From assembly GCA_905480285.1 (NCBI GenBank), contig CAJQPT010000085.1:1-57330 (forward strand): a stretch of DNA of 57,330 bases, given 5' to 3'. Source of the stretch: an uncultured bacterium (GTDB lineage Bacteria; Planctomycetota; UBA1135; GCA-002686595). The translations under genes and the position numbers were made by a program. Below, one piece after another: positions 45,119-53,259 of this stretch. How positions within the stretch are numbered: position 1 is the first letter of the stretch; each line of letters starts with the position of its first letter. The notes under the pieces are model-generated. The model was not told the DNA's origin. It saw only the letters and a list, made by a program, of their open reading frames with translations, and made no database searches.

Positions 45119-48010
45119 TCACTTCCCGTCGCTCAGAGCCCCCAGGTCCACCTCCAGCACGACCCCCTCACCGGGCGTCACTGGACGCAGGGTGGCGCGG
45201 GTCCACGGCCAAGGGGCTCGCCCATCACGGCCAGGCGCATCGGCCCGCACCGTGTAGCTCGCGTCCGCGTCGAAGATCGGGAGCCGGTTCGGGCCGGCGG
45301 GCACGAGCCGGGTGTAGAGCACCTCGGGGTCGTCCCCCTCCCTCACCACCTGGAGCACCGAGGGAGCGGCGAGGCGTAGCTCTGGCAGCCAGCCCGCAGG
45401 AGCCCGCCCGTCAGCTTCCGACAGGCCGAAGCGCACCGGCCAGCCCGCGTAAGGTCGCGCCCCTTCCGAGTCGGGGTCCATGTGTCGCGGCCAGGCCTCC
45501 AGCTGGACGGTGGCCGAGCTGCGATCCACCCGCGCGATCCCGTACCCGGGAGCCCGGTCATTGAGACGTGTGGGCTCGATGCCCTCCGACCTGGGATTGG
45601 CGACCGCGAGCACCGTCATGCGGTTCCCGAACCCATCCAGGTAGCGCCCGGTATAACCGGGTCCGCCGGCGTCCGCGGCGCCGCCCGACTCCCGCTGCAT
45701 CGGATCCGGGAACCAGCGGCGCGGCCAGGTGTTCGCCACGGCCGGCGAAGAGAGGACGAACCCCGCGTCATCGAAGTCATCCACCCCGTAGCGCAGGGTC
45801 GAGCCCAGGTGCTGATCCCCGGTCAGGTGGAAGGCCCCCGCCGAACGGAGCAGCCGTACGGCGGCGTCCCGACCCGACTGCGGCCACCCGTTGGAGTCCA
45901 TATCTGCCGCCCGCTTGTCGCCGGGGACGTACTCCCCCGGCGAGGGGACCTTGAGCGAGGGGATCACGCTGCCAGAGCTCGCGGACTCGGGGATGGTGGC
46001 CACGTTCGCAAACGGCGTCTGCGACAGGCAGGCCTTGAACCAGGCGTCCGACGGCCACGAGGCGCCCCACTCCTCGAGCATCCCGAGCTGCGACGCCCCG
46101 AGCAGCACCGCCCCTTCCACGTCCGCACCCGTCGCAGGATCGAAGTCCGGATTCAGGGACCAGCCGTTACGGACGCGGCCCTCCGTGACGACCACCGCCG
46201 GCGGCGACTTGTACATCCGGTCTGCGAGCACGGCGAAGCTGCCTCCGCCCCAGTTCAGGGTCGTGTGGTACGTCGTGATGCCGACATCGAGGCGCGCCTC
46301 GCCGCGCGGCGCCGGCAGGTGCTCCACCTGGGTGCGGTGGACCGCGTTCACGAACTCGGGGGGCATCTTGTACCCCCCTCGGTCCTGGACGGTGAGGTCG
46401 CCGGGGTCGGGCTCCCGCACGCCGGCGTTGCCCCACACGTTCCCGTGATACACGTCGTGGTCGTCTGGCACCACGACGGAGGGCAGGCGGCGCGTCAGCT
46501 CGCCGAAGGACCAGCCGTGGCGATACCACTTGTGGAGGTAGTCGAGCAGCGCGTCCTCGATCGGTCGAGTGATGGCCGGCGTCAGGTCGCCCTCGTAGAT
46601 CTGATCCCCGGCAAAGTACAAGAGGTGCGGCTCCTGGGCCGCCACGTGCTGGGCGACCTTGGCGTGCGGGAACCAGAGCCCGGTCTCGTTCCAGCGCAGG
46701 TCGCCGGTGAAGGACTTTTGACAGTTCACCACGGCGATCGTCATGGCGTCCCCGGCGGGTCGAGCCGCCAGGACGCCTCCATAGAGGGCCACCGACGCGA
46801 GGTCAGGCGCGGCCTCCCCCGCGGCGTCGATACGCCGGGGGACGTAGCGCACACGGAAGGGCGTGTCGCGGGTCGCGTCCACCCCGTCCACCGCGAAGTG
46901 AAAGGTCTCGCTCCCGCGGACAAAGGGCGCCGTCGCCACCTGTGCGAACTCCCCGTCCTCGTCCGCGAGCTCGAGGCTCGCCACCAGGGTGTCCTCTGCC
47001 CCCAGCGGAACCGACTGCGCCGTCAGCTCGAGGCGAGCGTCGGTCGGGCCTCCCGCCTCATCCAGGGCGTAGTGCACGAACGCGATCGGGCCGAAGCCGC
47101 GGGTCGTGTCCTCCCCCACCAGCTCGCCCGCCAAGGTCCAGTCCTCGAACCGATATCCGCGGCCCGAGCCTGCGGGCCCCCGGTGGGAGACGAGCGCCAC
47201 CGCGCCGTCGAAGAGCCCCTCCGGTGCATCGTCCCAACTCGCGGTCGAGAGGACCGCGCCGGAGCTACCATCACGCACCGCGGCGGTCACCGTGTGACGA
47301 CCGTCGAACGACGCGCCGGTCACCTCGAGCTCAACTGGACGGGGTCCACCGTCCGTGAAGCCCTCGCCCTGGTAGCGCACGCCCTCCACCGCGGCCAGCG
47401 CGGAAAGGGCGTGGTTGCTCTTCATGGACCACAGCCCGCCGCCCTCCACCGGCTGCTCGAAGTCGAGCACGGAGAGACGACCGGCTCCATCCACCAGCAG
47501 CAGGTATCCGCCGTCCTCGGCGGGGCTCCCGTGGACCTGCGAGGTGAGCCTGTGATCCACGCCGCCCCCACCCGCGCCCAGCAGGAAGCCCGCAGCGCTC
47601 TCCGCTCGATCGCCCGGGTCGGCGCTGATTCGAACCGTCGCCCTGAAGGACCCCTCCTGCTCCGCCTCGAGCCAGTGGGTCAAGAGGTGGAGGGTCCGGA
47701 TCCCGAACCGCGGTCGAGCCTCCAGGCAAACGGCTCCGCCGGACTCCAGCTCCCAGTCCTGGAGCCGGTTGGCCCAGTGGTCTCGCCCGATCCAGACGCG
47801 GTCGGGGTGCTCCGCCCAGTCGCTCTCGAAGGCGTTGCGCTCCGGGGGCGCCTCGACGACGAGGAGCTGGCAGGCGCCGAGGGTTCCCAGGCCGCCGAGC
47901 GAGATGAGGAGGGCCCGGAAGAGGTGTCCTGGGCGGCGTCCGGGGAGGCGTCCGAAGGGAGGCCAGGGGAGAGATCGTGGAGAGAGGGCGCGGAGGTGGG
48001 GTCGCTTCAT
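45119..48010 (-). CDS. Lipoprotein with PhoD-like metallophosphatase domain
   Basis: The protein has 963 residues with an unusually long basic N-terminal region, then a hydrophobic core and lipobox LGAC (Cys47). Residues about 60-300 are beta-rich (possibly a laminin-G/jelly-roll-like domain: WIGRDHWANRLQDWEL, YLLLVDGAGRLSVLDFE). The PhoD-like catalytic region is about 420-850, with metal motifs NCQKS, LLYFAGDQIYEGD, VVPDDHDVYHGN and AFHLTGDQHLGST. PhoD enzymes cleave phosphate mono- or diesters outside the cytoplasm; the substrate here is unknown. The C-terminal about 110 residues form an added beta domain. It lies 110 bases downstream of mazG on the same strand. Confidence 0.87.
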   Translation of the reverse strand: MKRPHLRALSPRSLPWPPFGRLPGRRPGHLFRALLISLGGLGTLGACQLLVVEAPPERNAFESDWAEHPDRVWIGRDHWANRLQDWELESGGAVCLEARPRFGIRTLHLLTHWLEAEQEGSFRATVRISADPGDRAESAAGFLLGAGGGGVDHRLTSQVHGSPAEDGGYLLLVDGAGRLSVLDFEQPVEGGGLWSMKSNHALSALAAVEGVRYQGEGFTDGGPRPVELEVTGASFDGRHTVTAAVRDGSSGAVLSTASWDDAPEGLFDGAVALVSHRGPAGSGRGYRFEDWTLAGELVGEDTTRGFGPIAFVHYALDEAGGPTDARLELTAQSVPLGAEDTLVASLELADEDGEFAQVATAPFVRGSETFHFAVDGVDATRDTPFRVRYVPRRIDAAGEAAPDLASVALYGGVLAARPAGDAMTIAVVNCQKSFTGDLRWNETGLWFPHAKVAQHVAAQEPHLLYFAGDQIYEGDLTPAITRPIEDALLDYLHKWYRHGWSFGELTRRLPSVVVPDDHDVYHGNVWGNAGVREPDPGDLTVQDRGGYKMPPEFVNAVHRTQVEHLPAPRGEARLDVGITTYHTTLNWGGGSFAVLADRMYKSPPAVVVTEGRVRNGWSLNPDFDPATGADVEGAVLLGASQLGMLEEWGASWPSDAWFKACLSQTPFANVATIPESASSGSVIPSLKVPSPGEYVPGDKRAADMDSNGWPQSGRDAAVRLLRSAGAFHLTGDQHLGSTLRYGVDDFDDAGFVLSSPAVANTWPRRWFPDPMQRESGGAADAGGPGYTGRYLDGFGNRMTVLAVANPRSEGIEPTRLNDRAPGYGIARVDRSSATVQLEAWPRHMDPDSEGARPYAGWPVRFGLSEADGRAPAGWLPELRLAAPSVLQVVREGDDPEVLYTRLVPAGPNRLPIFDADASYTVRADAPGRDGRAPWPWTRATLRPVTPGEGVVLEVDLGALSDGK

Positions 48011-48120
48011 GGTGGCTCTGGCCGCGGCGGCGCCCGCGGAGAGATCCCGGGAGGTCGCAGGCCCGCGCTACCCTGCCCTCGGCGTGTCGCCGGTTCCAGC
48101 CTGGAGGCCCAGAGCGGCCC

Positions 48121-49002
48121 TCACTCCGGCCCGCCGAGCTCGGCCTTGGCCCGCACCCACGCCGCCATCATCTCCCCCAGGCTGCGCTCATTGAGCGGAC
48201 CCTCGAACTGGCCCTCCATGTTGCGGAAGCGAGCCTCGAAGCGGGCGAGGGCGGACCGGCACATGGCCTCGGGGTCCAGCTGGAGGTATCCACCGAGGAA
48301 CGCAGAGGCCATGAGAAGGTCCCCCAGCTCATGCTCCACCCGCTCCCGCACGGCGGGGTCCAGCTGCGGCCGCGCGCTGCTCCGCAGGGACGCCTCCGGC
48401 AGGACCTCGATGAGCTCCTCGAGCTCCTCCTCCACCTTGCCCAGCGCGCCGCGCGCGTCCTCCCAGTGGAACCCAGCGGCCACCGCCTTCTGACACACGC
48501 GGCTGGCACGGTGGAGGGAGGAGAGCCCCCTGGGAACCCCAGCCAGCGCGCTCGTGTCCTCCTCGGCATCCGCCCGCTCGCGACGCTTGATGTCCTCCCA
48601 GGACTCCAGGACCTCCCCGGCAGAACCCGCGACGGCGGTCCCGAAGACGTGTGGATGCCGCCGCACCAGCTTCTCCGTGGCAGCACGCGCGGCCGCCCCG
48701 AGGTCAAACCGCTCGCTCTGCTCCGCGATCCGGCAGATCAACATGAGCACCGTGAGGCAGTCACCAGCCTCGGAGGCCGCTGCCTCCGCGCTCGACTCCG
48801 CGATCGCCTCCGCCAGCTCATGGGCCTCCTCCACCGCGTACGGGGCCATGGAAGCCTCGGTTTGCTCGAGGTCCCAGGGGCATCCGTCCGGTTCGCGCAG
48901 CCGATCAACGATCGCGATCAGCGAGGCGAGCGCGGAGAGGCGCGGATCATCCGCGGGGACCGGCTCGGGCACAGACCGGGGGTCTCTCTTGGAATCGCTC
49001 AT
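48121..49002 (-). CDS. mazG: Nucleoside triphosphate pyrophosphohydrolase
   Basis: The 293-residue protein has two MazG helical repeats. The first opens with the diagnostic LREPDGCPWDLEQTEASMAP and has EEAHELAEAI plus EAGDCLTVL. The second has EEELEELIEV and ELGDLLMASAFLGGYLQLD, with a conserved C-terminal RFEARFRNMEG. MazG removes pyrophosphate from (d)NTPs, cleaning aberrant nucleotides and affecting ppGpp. The first repeat has EAGDCL where E-L-G-D-L-L is usual, so that half may be weaker. It ends 110 bases from the PhoD-like gene and starts 37 bases after queC; all three are on minus, possibly one operon. Confidence 0.95.
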   Translation of the reverse strand: MSDSKRDPRSVPEPVPADDPRLSALASLIAIVDRLREPDGCPWDLEQTEASMAPYAVEEAHELAEAIAESSAEAAASEAGDCLTVLMLICRIAEQSERFDLGAAARAATEKLVRRHPHVFGTAVAGSAGEVLESWEDIKRRERADAEEDTSALAGVPRGLSSLHRASRVCQKAVAAGFHWEDARGALGKVEEELEELIEVLPEASLRSSARPQLDPAVRERVEHELGDLLMASAFLGGYLQLDPEAMCRSALARFEARFRNMEGQFEGPLNERSLGEMMAAWVRAKAELGGPE

Positions 49003-49039
49003 GACTGGCGGGGCTCGGACCCCGGTAGGAGTGCTGGCG

Positions 49040-49747
49040 TCAGGCGTATGGAACGGGGTCGGCGTGACCCGCCTCCGCGAAGCCCGCCAGGCGCAGCTGA
49101 CATGCGTCGCACCGGCCGCAGGCGAGGGGCCTCGCGCCGGGCGCCTCCACCGGGTCGTAGCAGGTGTGGGTCAGGCCGAGGTCGACGCCGAGCTCCGCCG
49201 CTCGATGGACGATGCCCGCCTTGGAGAGCTCCATGAGCGGCGCGTGCACCTTGAAGCGCTGCCCCTCCTCGGCGCCAGCCGCCGTGGCGAGGGTGGCCAG
49301 CGCCTCGAATGCGGCCAGGAATTCAGGCCGGCAATCGGGGTACCCCGAGTAGTCCACGGCGTTGACGCCCACGAAGAGGTCCGTCGCCCCGAGGACCTCC
49401 GCCCAGCCGAGGGCCACCGCGAGGAACACCGTGTTGCGCGCGGGGACATACGTGCTCGGTACGCCCTGACCGATCTCGTCATGGCCCCGGTCCTTGGGCA
49501 CCACGATGTCATCGGTCAGCGACGAGCCCCCGAGGGTCGAGAGGTCCACGGCGACGGTCCGGTGATCTCGGGCGCCGAGCACCTCGGCCACGCGGGCCGC
49601 CGCGTCCAGCTCGCAGGAGTGCCGTTGGCCGTAGCTGAATGACAGGGCGTGGGCGTCGAATCCCATGGCCTTCGCCTCGGCGAGGACCACGGCGGAGTCC
49701 ATGCCCCCGGAGAGGAGGCAGACGGCGGGACGGGGGCTGGGAGTCAT
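49040..49747 (-). CDS. queC: 7-cyano-7-deazaguanine synthase
   Basis: The protein has 235 residues from the ATG at 49747 (MTPSPRPAVCLLSGGMDSAV); the longer open frame to 50467 shadows the neighbouring gene. It makes preQ0 from 7-carboxy-7-deazaguanine and ammonia with ATP, on the queuosine path. The PP-loop is SGGMDS. The zinc-binding cysteines are the set C-Y-D-P ... C-G-R-C-D-A-C near the C-terminus. The FVGVNAVDYSGYPDCRPEFL block is the family signature. Length matches QueC (about 220-235). queD, queE and queF are not in the window. It is divergent from the Mrp gene (about 148 bases). Confidence 0.97.
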   Translation of the reverse strand: MTPSPRPAVCLLSGGMDSAVVLAEAKAMGFDAHALSFSYGQRHSCELDAAARVAEVLGARDHRTVAVDLSTLGGSSLTDDIVVPKDRGHDEIGQGVPSTYVPARNTVFLAVALGWAEVLGATDLFVGVNAVDYSGYPDCRPEFLAAFEALATLATAAGAEEGQRFKVHAPLMELSKAGIVHRAAELGVDLGLTHTCYDPVEAPGARPLACGRCDACQLRLAGFAEAGHADPVPYA

Positions 49748-49895
49748 GGGAGAGCGGGCAGCAGGGGCGTTCCTGGGCGCACGATATCCCGCGACGGCCG
49801 GGCCCGGGGGCTGATCTCGAGGCGATCCTCCCGAGGCAGCGGATGCCGCGTTGAGATTCCCGGCGGCGGGCCTAGGCTGGTGCGCCGCAACCTGA

Positions 49896-51110
49896 GTGAC
49901 CAGCGCTCCTCCCCCCCGCCCCAAGCACCCCGTGTCCCACCCCGCCCCCACCCGCGACGCCGTCCTCCAAGCCCTCCGCGGCGTCATCGACCCCGACCTC
50001 GGCAAGGACATCGTCGTGCTCGGCTTCATCACTCGCTGCGAGATCAGCGAAGGCGGCGGCGTGGATGTGGTGATCAACCTCACCACCCCGGCCTGCCCCG
50101 TGAAGGACCAGATGCGGGACCAGGCTCGCGGCTTCATCGAGGCCCTCGACGGCGTCACCTCGGTGGAGATCGAGATGACCGCCGAGGTGAAGGGGCCCAG
50201 CGGTCCGCCGCGGGACGCGGCCAAGGATGTACGCCACATCGTCGCCGTGTCGTCCGGCAAGGGCGGCGTTGGCAAGAGCACCGTCACCGTCAACCTCGCC
50301 TGCGCCCTGGCCCAGACCGGGGCCCGCGTCGGCCTCTTGGACTGCGATGTCCATGGCCCGGACGTGCCGATGATGATGGGGCTGGGCGGCCAGCCCGACC
50401 AGGCCGAGATCGACGGCAAGACCAAGCTCGTGCCCAAGGAGCGGCGCGGCGTGAAGACCATGTCCATCGGCTACCTGGTCCCCGACGACCAGCCCGTGAT
50501 CTGGCGCGGCCCGATGGTGCACAGCTTCATCCAGCAGATGCTCACGGACGTGGTCTGGGGCGAGCTGGACTATCTGCTCGTGGACATGCCCCCGGGCACC
50601 GGGGACGCTCAGCTCTCCCTCGCCCAGGTCGTCCCGCTCTCCGGAGCGGTGCTCGTCACGACGCCTCAAGCCGTCGCGGCGTTCGACGTGACCAAGGCGA
50701 TCTCCATGTTCCGGCAGGTCGATGTGCCGATCCTCGGCATCGTCGAGAACATGTCCGGGCTCGTGATGGAGGGCACCGTCGAGGGCGGCGAGGCGGGCGC
50801 CACCGTCGAGCTTCAGCTCGGCGCCGAGACCGCAAAGGTCCAGCTCGAGGCGGGCGGGAAGTTCCGCTCCACCTTCGAGGTCTTCGGGTCGGGCGGCGCT
50901 GAGCGGCTCGGACAGACCCACGGGTTCCCCGTGCTCGGGCACGTGCCCATTGACCCGGGCGTCCGCGCCGGCGGCGACCAGGGCGAGCCCATCGTGTCGG
51001 CCACCGGTGACGGCGACTCCGCCTCGGCGGACGCGCTTCGAGAGGTCGCGGGCCGGCTCGCCCAACGCCTGGCGGTGAAGGCCTTCGCGAGCCTGCCGAT
51101 CCTAGACTGA
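49896..51110 (+). CDS. mrp: Mrp/ApbC-family Fe-S carrier ATPase lacking the CxxC motif
   Basis: The protein has 404 residues from the GTG at 49896 (another GTG at 49932 is possible; no clear ribosome site at either). The N-terminal MIP18/DUF59 domain is residues 19-95 (VIDPDLGKDIVVLGFI, TTPACPVKDQM). The P-loop ATPase has SSGKGGVGKST (deviant Walker A, 119-129), LLDCDVHGPDVPMMMG, and LLVDMPPGTGDAQLSL. These proteins carry iron-sulfur clusters to targets. The canonical CPxC after ENMS, which bridges the cluster in the dimer, is absent; instead residues about 291-325 are an acidic/Gly-rich insertion (VMEGTVEGGEAGATVEL...). Fe-S transfer by the usual mechanism is doubtful. Confidence 0.92.
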   Translation: MTSAPPPRPKHPVSHPAPTRDAVLQALRGVIDPDLGKDIVVLGFITRCEISEGGGVDVVINLTTPACPVKDQMRDQARGFIEALDGVTSVEIEMTAEVKGPSGPPRDAAKDVRHIVAVSSGKGGVGKSTVTVNLACALAQTGARVGLLDCDVHGPDVPMMMGLGGQPDQAEIDGKTKLVPKERRGVKTMSIGYLVPDDQPVIWRGPMVHSFIQQMLTDVVWGELDYLLVDMPPGTGDAQLSLAQVVPLSGAVLVTTPQAVAAFDVTKAISMFRQVDVPILGIVENMSGLVMEGTVEGGEAGATVELQLGAETAKVQLEAGGKFRSTFEVFGSGGAERLGQTHGFPVLGHVPIDPGVRAGGDQGEPIVSATGDGDSASADALREVAGRLAQRLAVKAFASLPILD

Positions 51111-51149
51111 CCGACGCACGGGCCCGGGGCGTGACGCGCCAGCTTGTCC

Positions 51150-51265
51150 CAGGCGGCAGGGTCTCCCAGGCGTCAGGGTCTCCCAGGCGGCAGGGTGCTC
51201 CAGGCGTCAGGGTATCCCGGGCGGCAGGGTGTCCCGGGCGGCAGGGTGTCCCGGGGGCCAGAGCG
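51150..51265. repeat. 17-bp tandem array between convergent genes
   Basis: Six to seven units of GGCAGGGTGTCCCGGGC type (earlier copies read GGCAGGGTCTCCCAGGC) fill the 164-base gap between the Mrp stop and the hydrolase stop. The period is not a multiple of three. Confidence 0.9.
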
Positions 51266-51274
51266 CGGCCAGCG

Positions 51275-53170
51275 TCAGAGTCGCTCGCGGGCCTGACGGA
51301 GGATCACCAGGGAGCCCGCGGGGTCCTCGATGACCACCTGTCGGACGCCGCTCGTCAGGCGGCGCTCGGGGACCACGATCCGCAGGGCGTCGCCCAGGGT
51401 GACCAGCTCCGCGTTCAGGTTCGTCACCTCGAGCAGCAGGATCGCCGGGCCGGGTCGGAGGGTCACCTCGGGCAGGTCCTCGCGCAGGCTCGCGAGCGAC
51501 TGCAGGACGACCGTCGCGCCGTCGCGAACCAGCGTGACGGCCTCGCCCGACCGCGGCTGCTCCCCCGGCTCGCACTCCAGCTCCTCAAATCGAAGCCGCT
51601 CCGTGTAGAACTCCTGCGTCGCCGCCACATCCTCGCAGCGGACGATGGGTCCGAGCGACAGCAGCTGCGCCTCGGATCCGGGCTCCGGGGCCGGCGCGAC
51701 CTCCGTGAGGACGCGGCCGAGGGCAGCCTGGAAGCGCTCTGGCGCCTCGAGGTGGGGCCAGTGGCCGGTCGCCTCGAGGAGCTCGACCTCAAAGGACGGC
51801 AGCAGCCCGCGGTTTCCGTCGACGTCCGTTGGCGTGACGTCCGCGTTGATGCACAGGACGGGGCTGTCGATGATCCTCGTCGCTGGCTTGGGGTCGTAGG
51901 TGCCGAAGTGCTCCACGAGGGCGACGGCCATCGCGGCGTCACACCCGACGGAGTCGGCGACGATCCGCGCTCTCGTGGCAGGCGAGGTGTCCGCGCGGAC
52001 CAGGGCCGCGGTGAACTCACCCATGGCTGCCGGGAAGTCCTGCCTGAACCGGGCCACGTAGGGCGCCATCCGCTCGGGGTCCGCCTCGCCCGTCAGGCGG
52101 TGCAGCGACTCCACCCCCACGATGGCAGCGACCCGTCCAGGAGCGCGCGCCGCCGCCTCGAGCGCGACCGGGCCGCCCATCGAATGGCCGACCAGTACCA
52201 CTTCACGGAGCCTCTCCCTCTCGAGTAGCCGCGCCACGTCGTTGCCGAAGGCTGCGATGGTCCAGCTGCTGCGGACCTGGCCCGCCGAGGTACCGTGCCC
52301 GACCAGGTCCACCGTGTAGACCCGATAGGAGCGCGCCAGCGCCGCGGCGATCTCGGACCACTGCTCCCCGTTGCCACACCAGCCATGGATCAGGACGACA
52401 GGGCGGCCCTGCCCGCTCACCTCGAACCCCATGGAGAGGCCGTCCGCCGTCTCCACCGCTCGGGGGGGGGCAGCGCCCGAGGCGCCGGTGAGCGGGACCA
52501 TCTCGCGCGGGGCGGTGGCGCGCTCACTGTCCGCCGGCTCCTTCTCACCGGCGAGGACGGAACCACCCGCCCGGAGTGGCTCGCTGCTTGTCAACGAAGC
52601 CCACGGGACCTCGAGGCGGTCCGCGCCCAGTAGTCCCTGGGCGAGGGTCGGGCCGATCGAGGGGACCTGGCCCGCCAGGGCATCCTGCCGCGCGCTCACG
52701 GCCTCCATCGCGGCGCGATCCGACCCGGCAGTGAGGTCCGGCGTGGCCGCCAGATCCAGCTTGGCCGCAGGAGACGGCCCCTCGACGGAGCCAGCCCCAT
52801 CAGACGCCTCAGGGCTCACCCTGGCCTCGCCCGGGCCGTCGCCCACCGACCCGGCAGATGCCGGCGACAGCGCCGTCGCGCCGCCCGGTTCGGCCTCCGG
52901 GGGCCCGGACTCCGAAGGCGCACTGACGCAGCCCTGGAACAGCACGGAGGCTGCCACGAAGAGGCCGGTGATCGTCTGGCTAGCGATGGTCAGCTGGGCA
53001 AGAGATGGGTGTGGCGCGCAGGAGTGAAGAGATCCACTCCGACGGTCGATGAGGGGACCGGAAGGGGGCTCCGAGATCCGGGCCCCCTCTCCGCCGGAGG
53101 AACAGTCTGCCGAGCAGGCCCCTGAGTGCAACTGTCCGCCCCCCGGTGCCTCGATCTGATCGCACGCCAC
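51275..53170 (-). CDS. Alpha/beta hydrolase fused to a VOC (glyoxalase-like) domain, membrane-anchored
   Basis: The frame has 631 residues from a GTG at 53170, but the first about 60 residues do not look coding, so the start is uncertain (a TTG inside may be real). A hydrophobic segment with TGLFVAASVLFQGC suggests a lipoprotein signal. Then comes a Ser/Pro/Ala-rich linker (about 80-240). The hydrolase (about 245-500) has RPVVLIHGWCGNGEQW (oxyanion), nucleophile GHSMGG, a likely acid in CINADVTPTDVDG, and base His in EATGHWPHLEAPERF. The last about 125 residues are a VOC domain (IVRCEDVAATQEFYTERLRF ... VVIEDPAGSLVILRQ). This fusion is unusual to me. It is divergent from the BNR gene. Confidence 0.82.
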   Translation of the reverse strand: MACDQIEAPGGGQLHSGACSADCSSGGEGARISEPPSGPLIDRRSGSLHSCAPHPSLAQLTIASQTITGLFVAASVLFQGCVSAPSESGPPEAEPGGATALSPASAGSVGDGPGEARVSPEASDGAGSVEGPSPAAKLDLAATPDLTAGSDRAAMEAVSARQDALAGQVPSIGPTLAQGLLGADRLEVPWASLTSSEPLRAGGSVLAGEKEPADSERATAPREMVPLTGASGAAPPRAVETADGLSMGFEVSGQGRPVVLIHGWCGNGEQWSEIAAALARSYRVYTVDLVGHGTSAGQVRSSWTIAAFGNDVARLLERERLREVVLVGHSMGGPVALEAAARAPGRVAAIVGVESLHRLTGEADPERMAPYVARFRQDFPAAMGEFTAALVRADTSPATRARIVADSVGCDAAMAVALVEHFGTYDPKPATRIIDSPVLCINADVTPTDVDGNRGLLPSFEVELLEATGHWPHLEAPERFQAALGRVLTEVAPAPEPGSEAQLLSLGPIVRCEDVAATQEFYTERLRFEELECEPGEQPRSGEAVTLVRDGATVVLQSLASLREDLPEVTLRPGPAILLLEVTNLNAELVTLGDALRIVVPERRLTSGVRQVVIEDPAGSLVILRQARERL

Positions 53171-53259
53171 ATAACCCGAACTCCGACATCGGCAAAGGAC
53201 GGTTATCGTCCCTCTGGCCCTGATCCAAGCCCACGTGGCTGCGCCCGCCCCTCCTCGAC

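Noticed and set aside
45482-48493. 1003-residue open frame on plus, opposite the PhoD-like gene
   Set aside because: It is Arg/Gly/His-rich without domains, and is the antisense shadow of clear phosphatase and MazG genes.
53197-53211. GGACGGTTATCGTCC inverted repeat between divergent hydrolase and BNR genes as an operator
   Set aside because: The arms are only five bases, no regulator gene is adjacent, and such short palindromes occur by chance.
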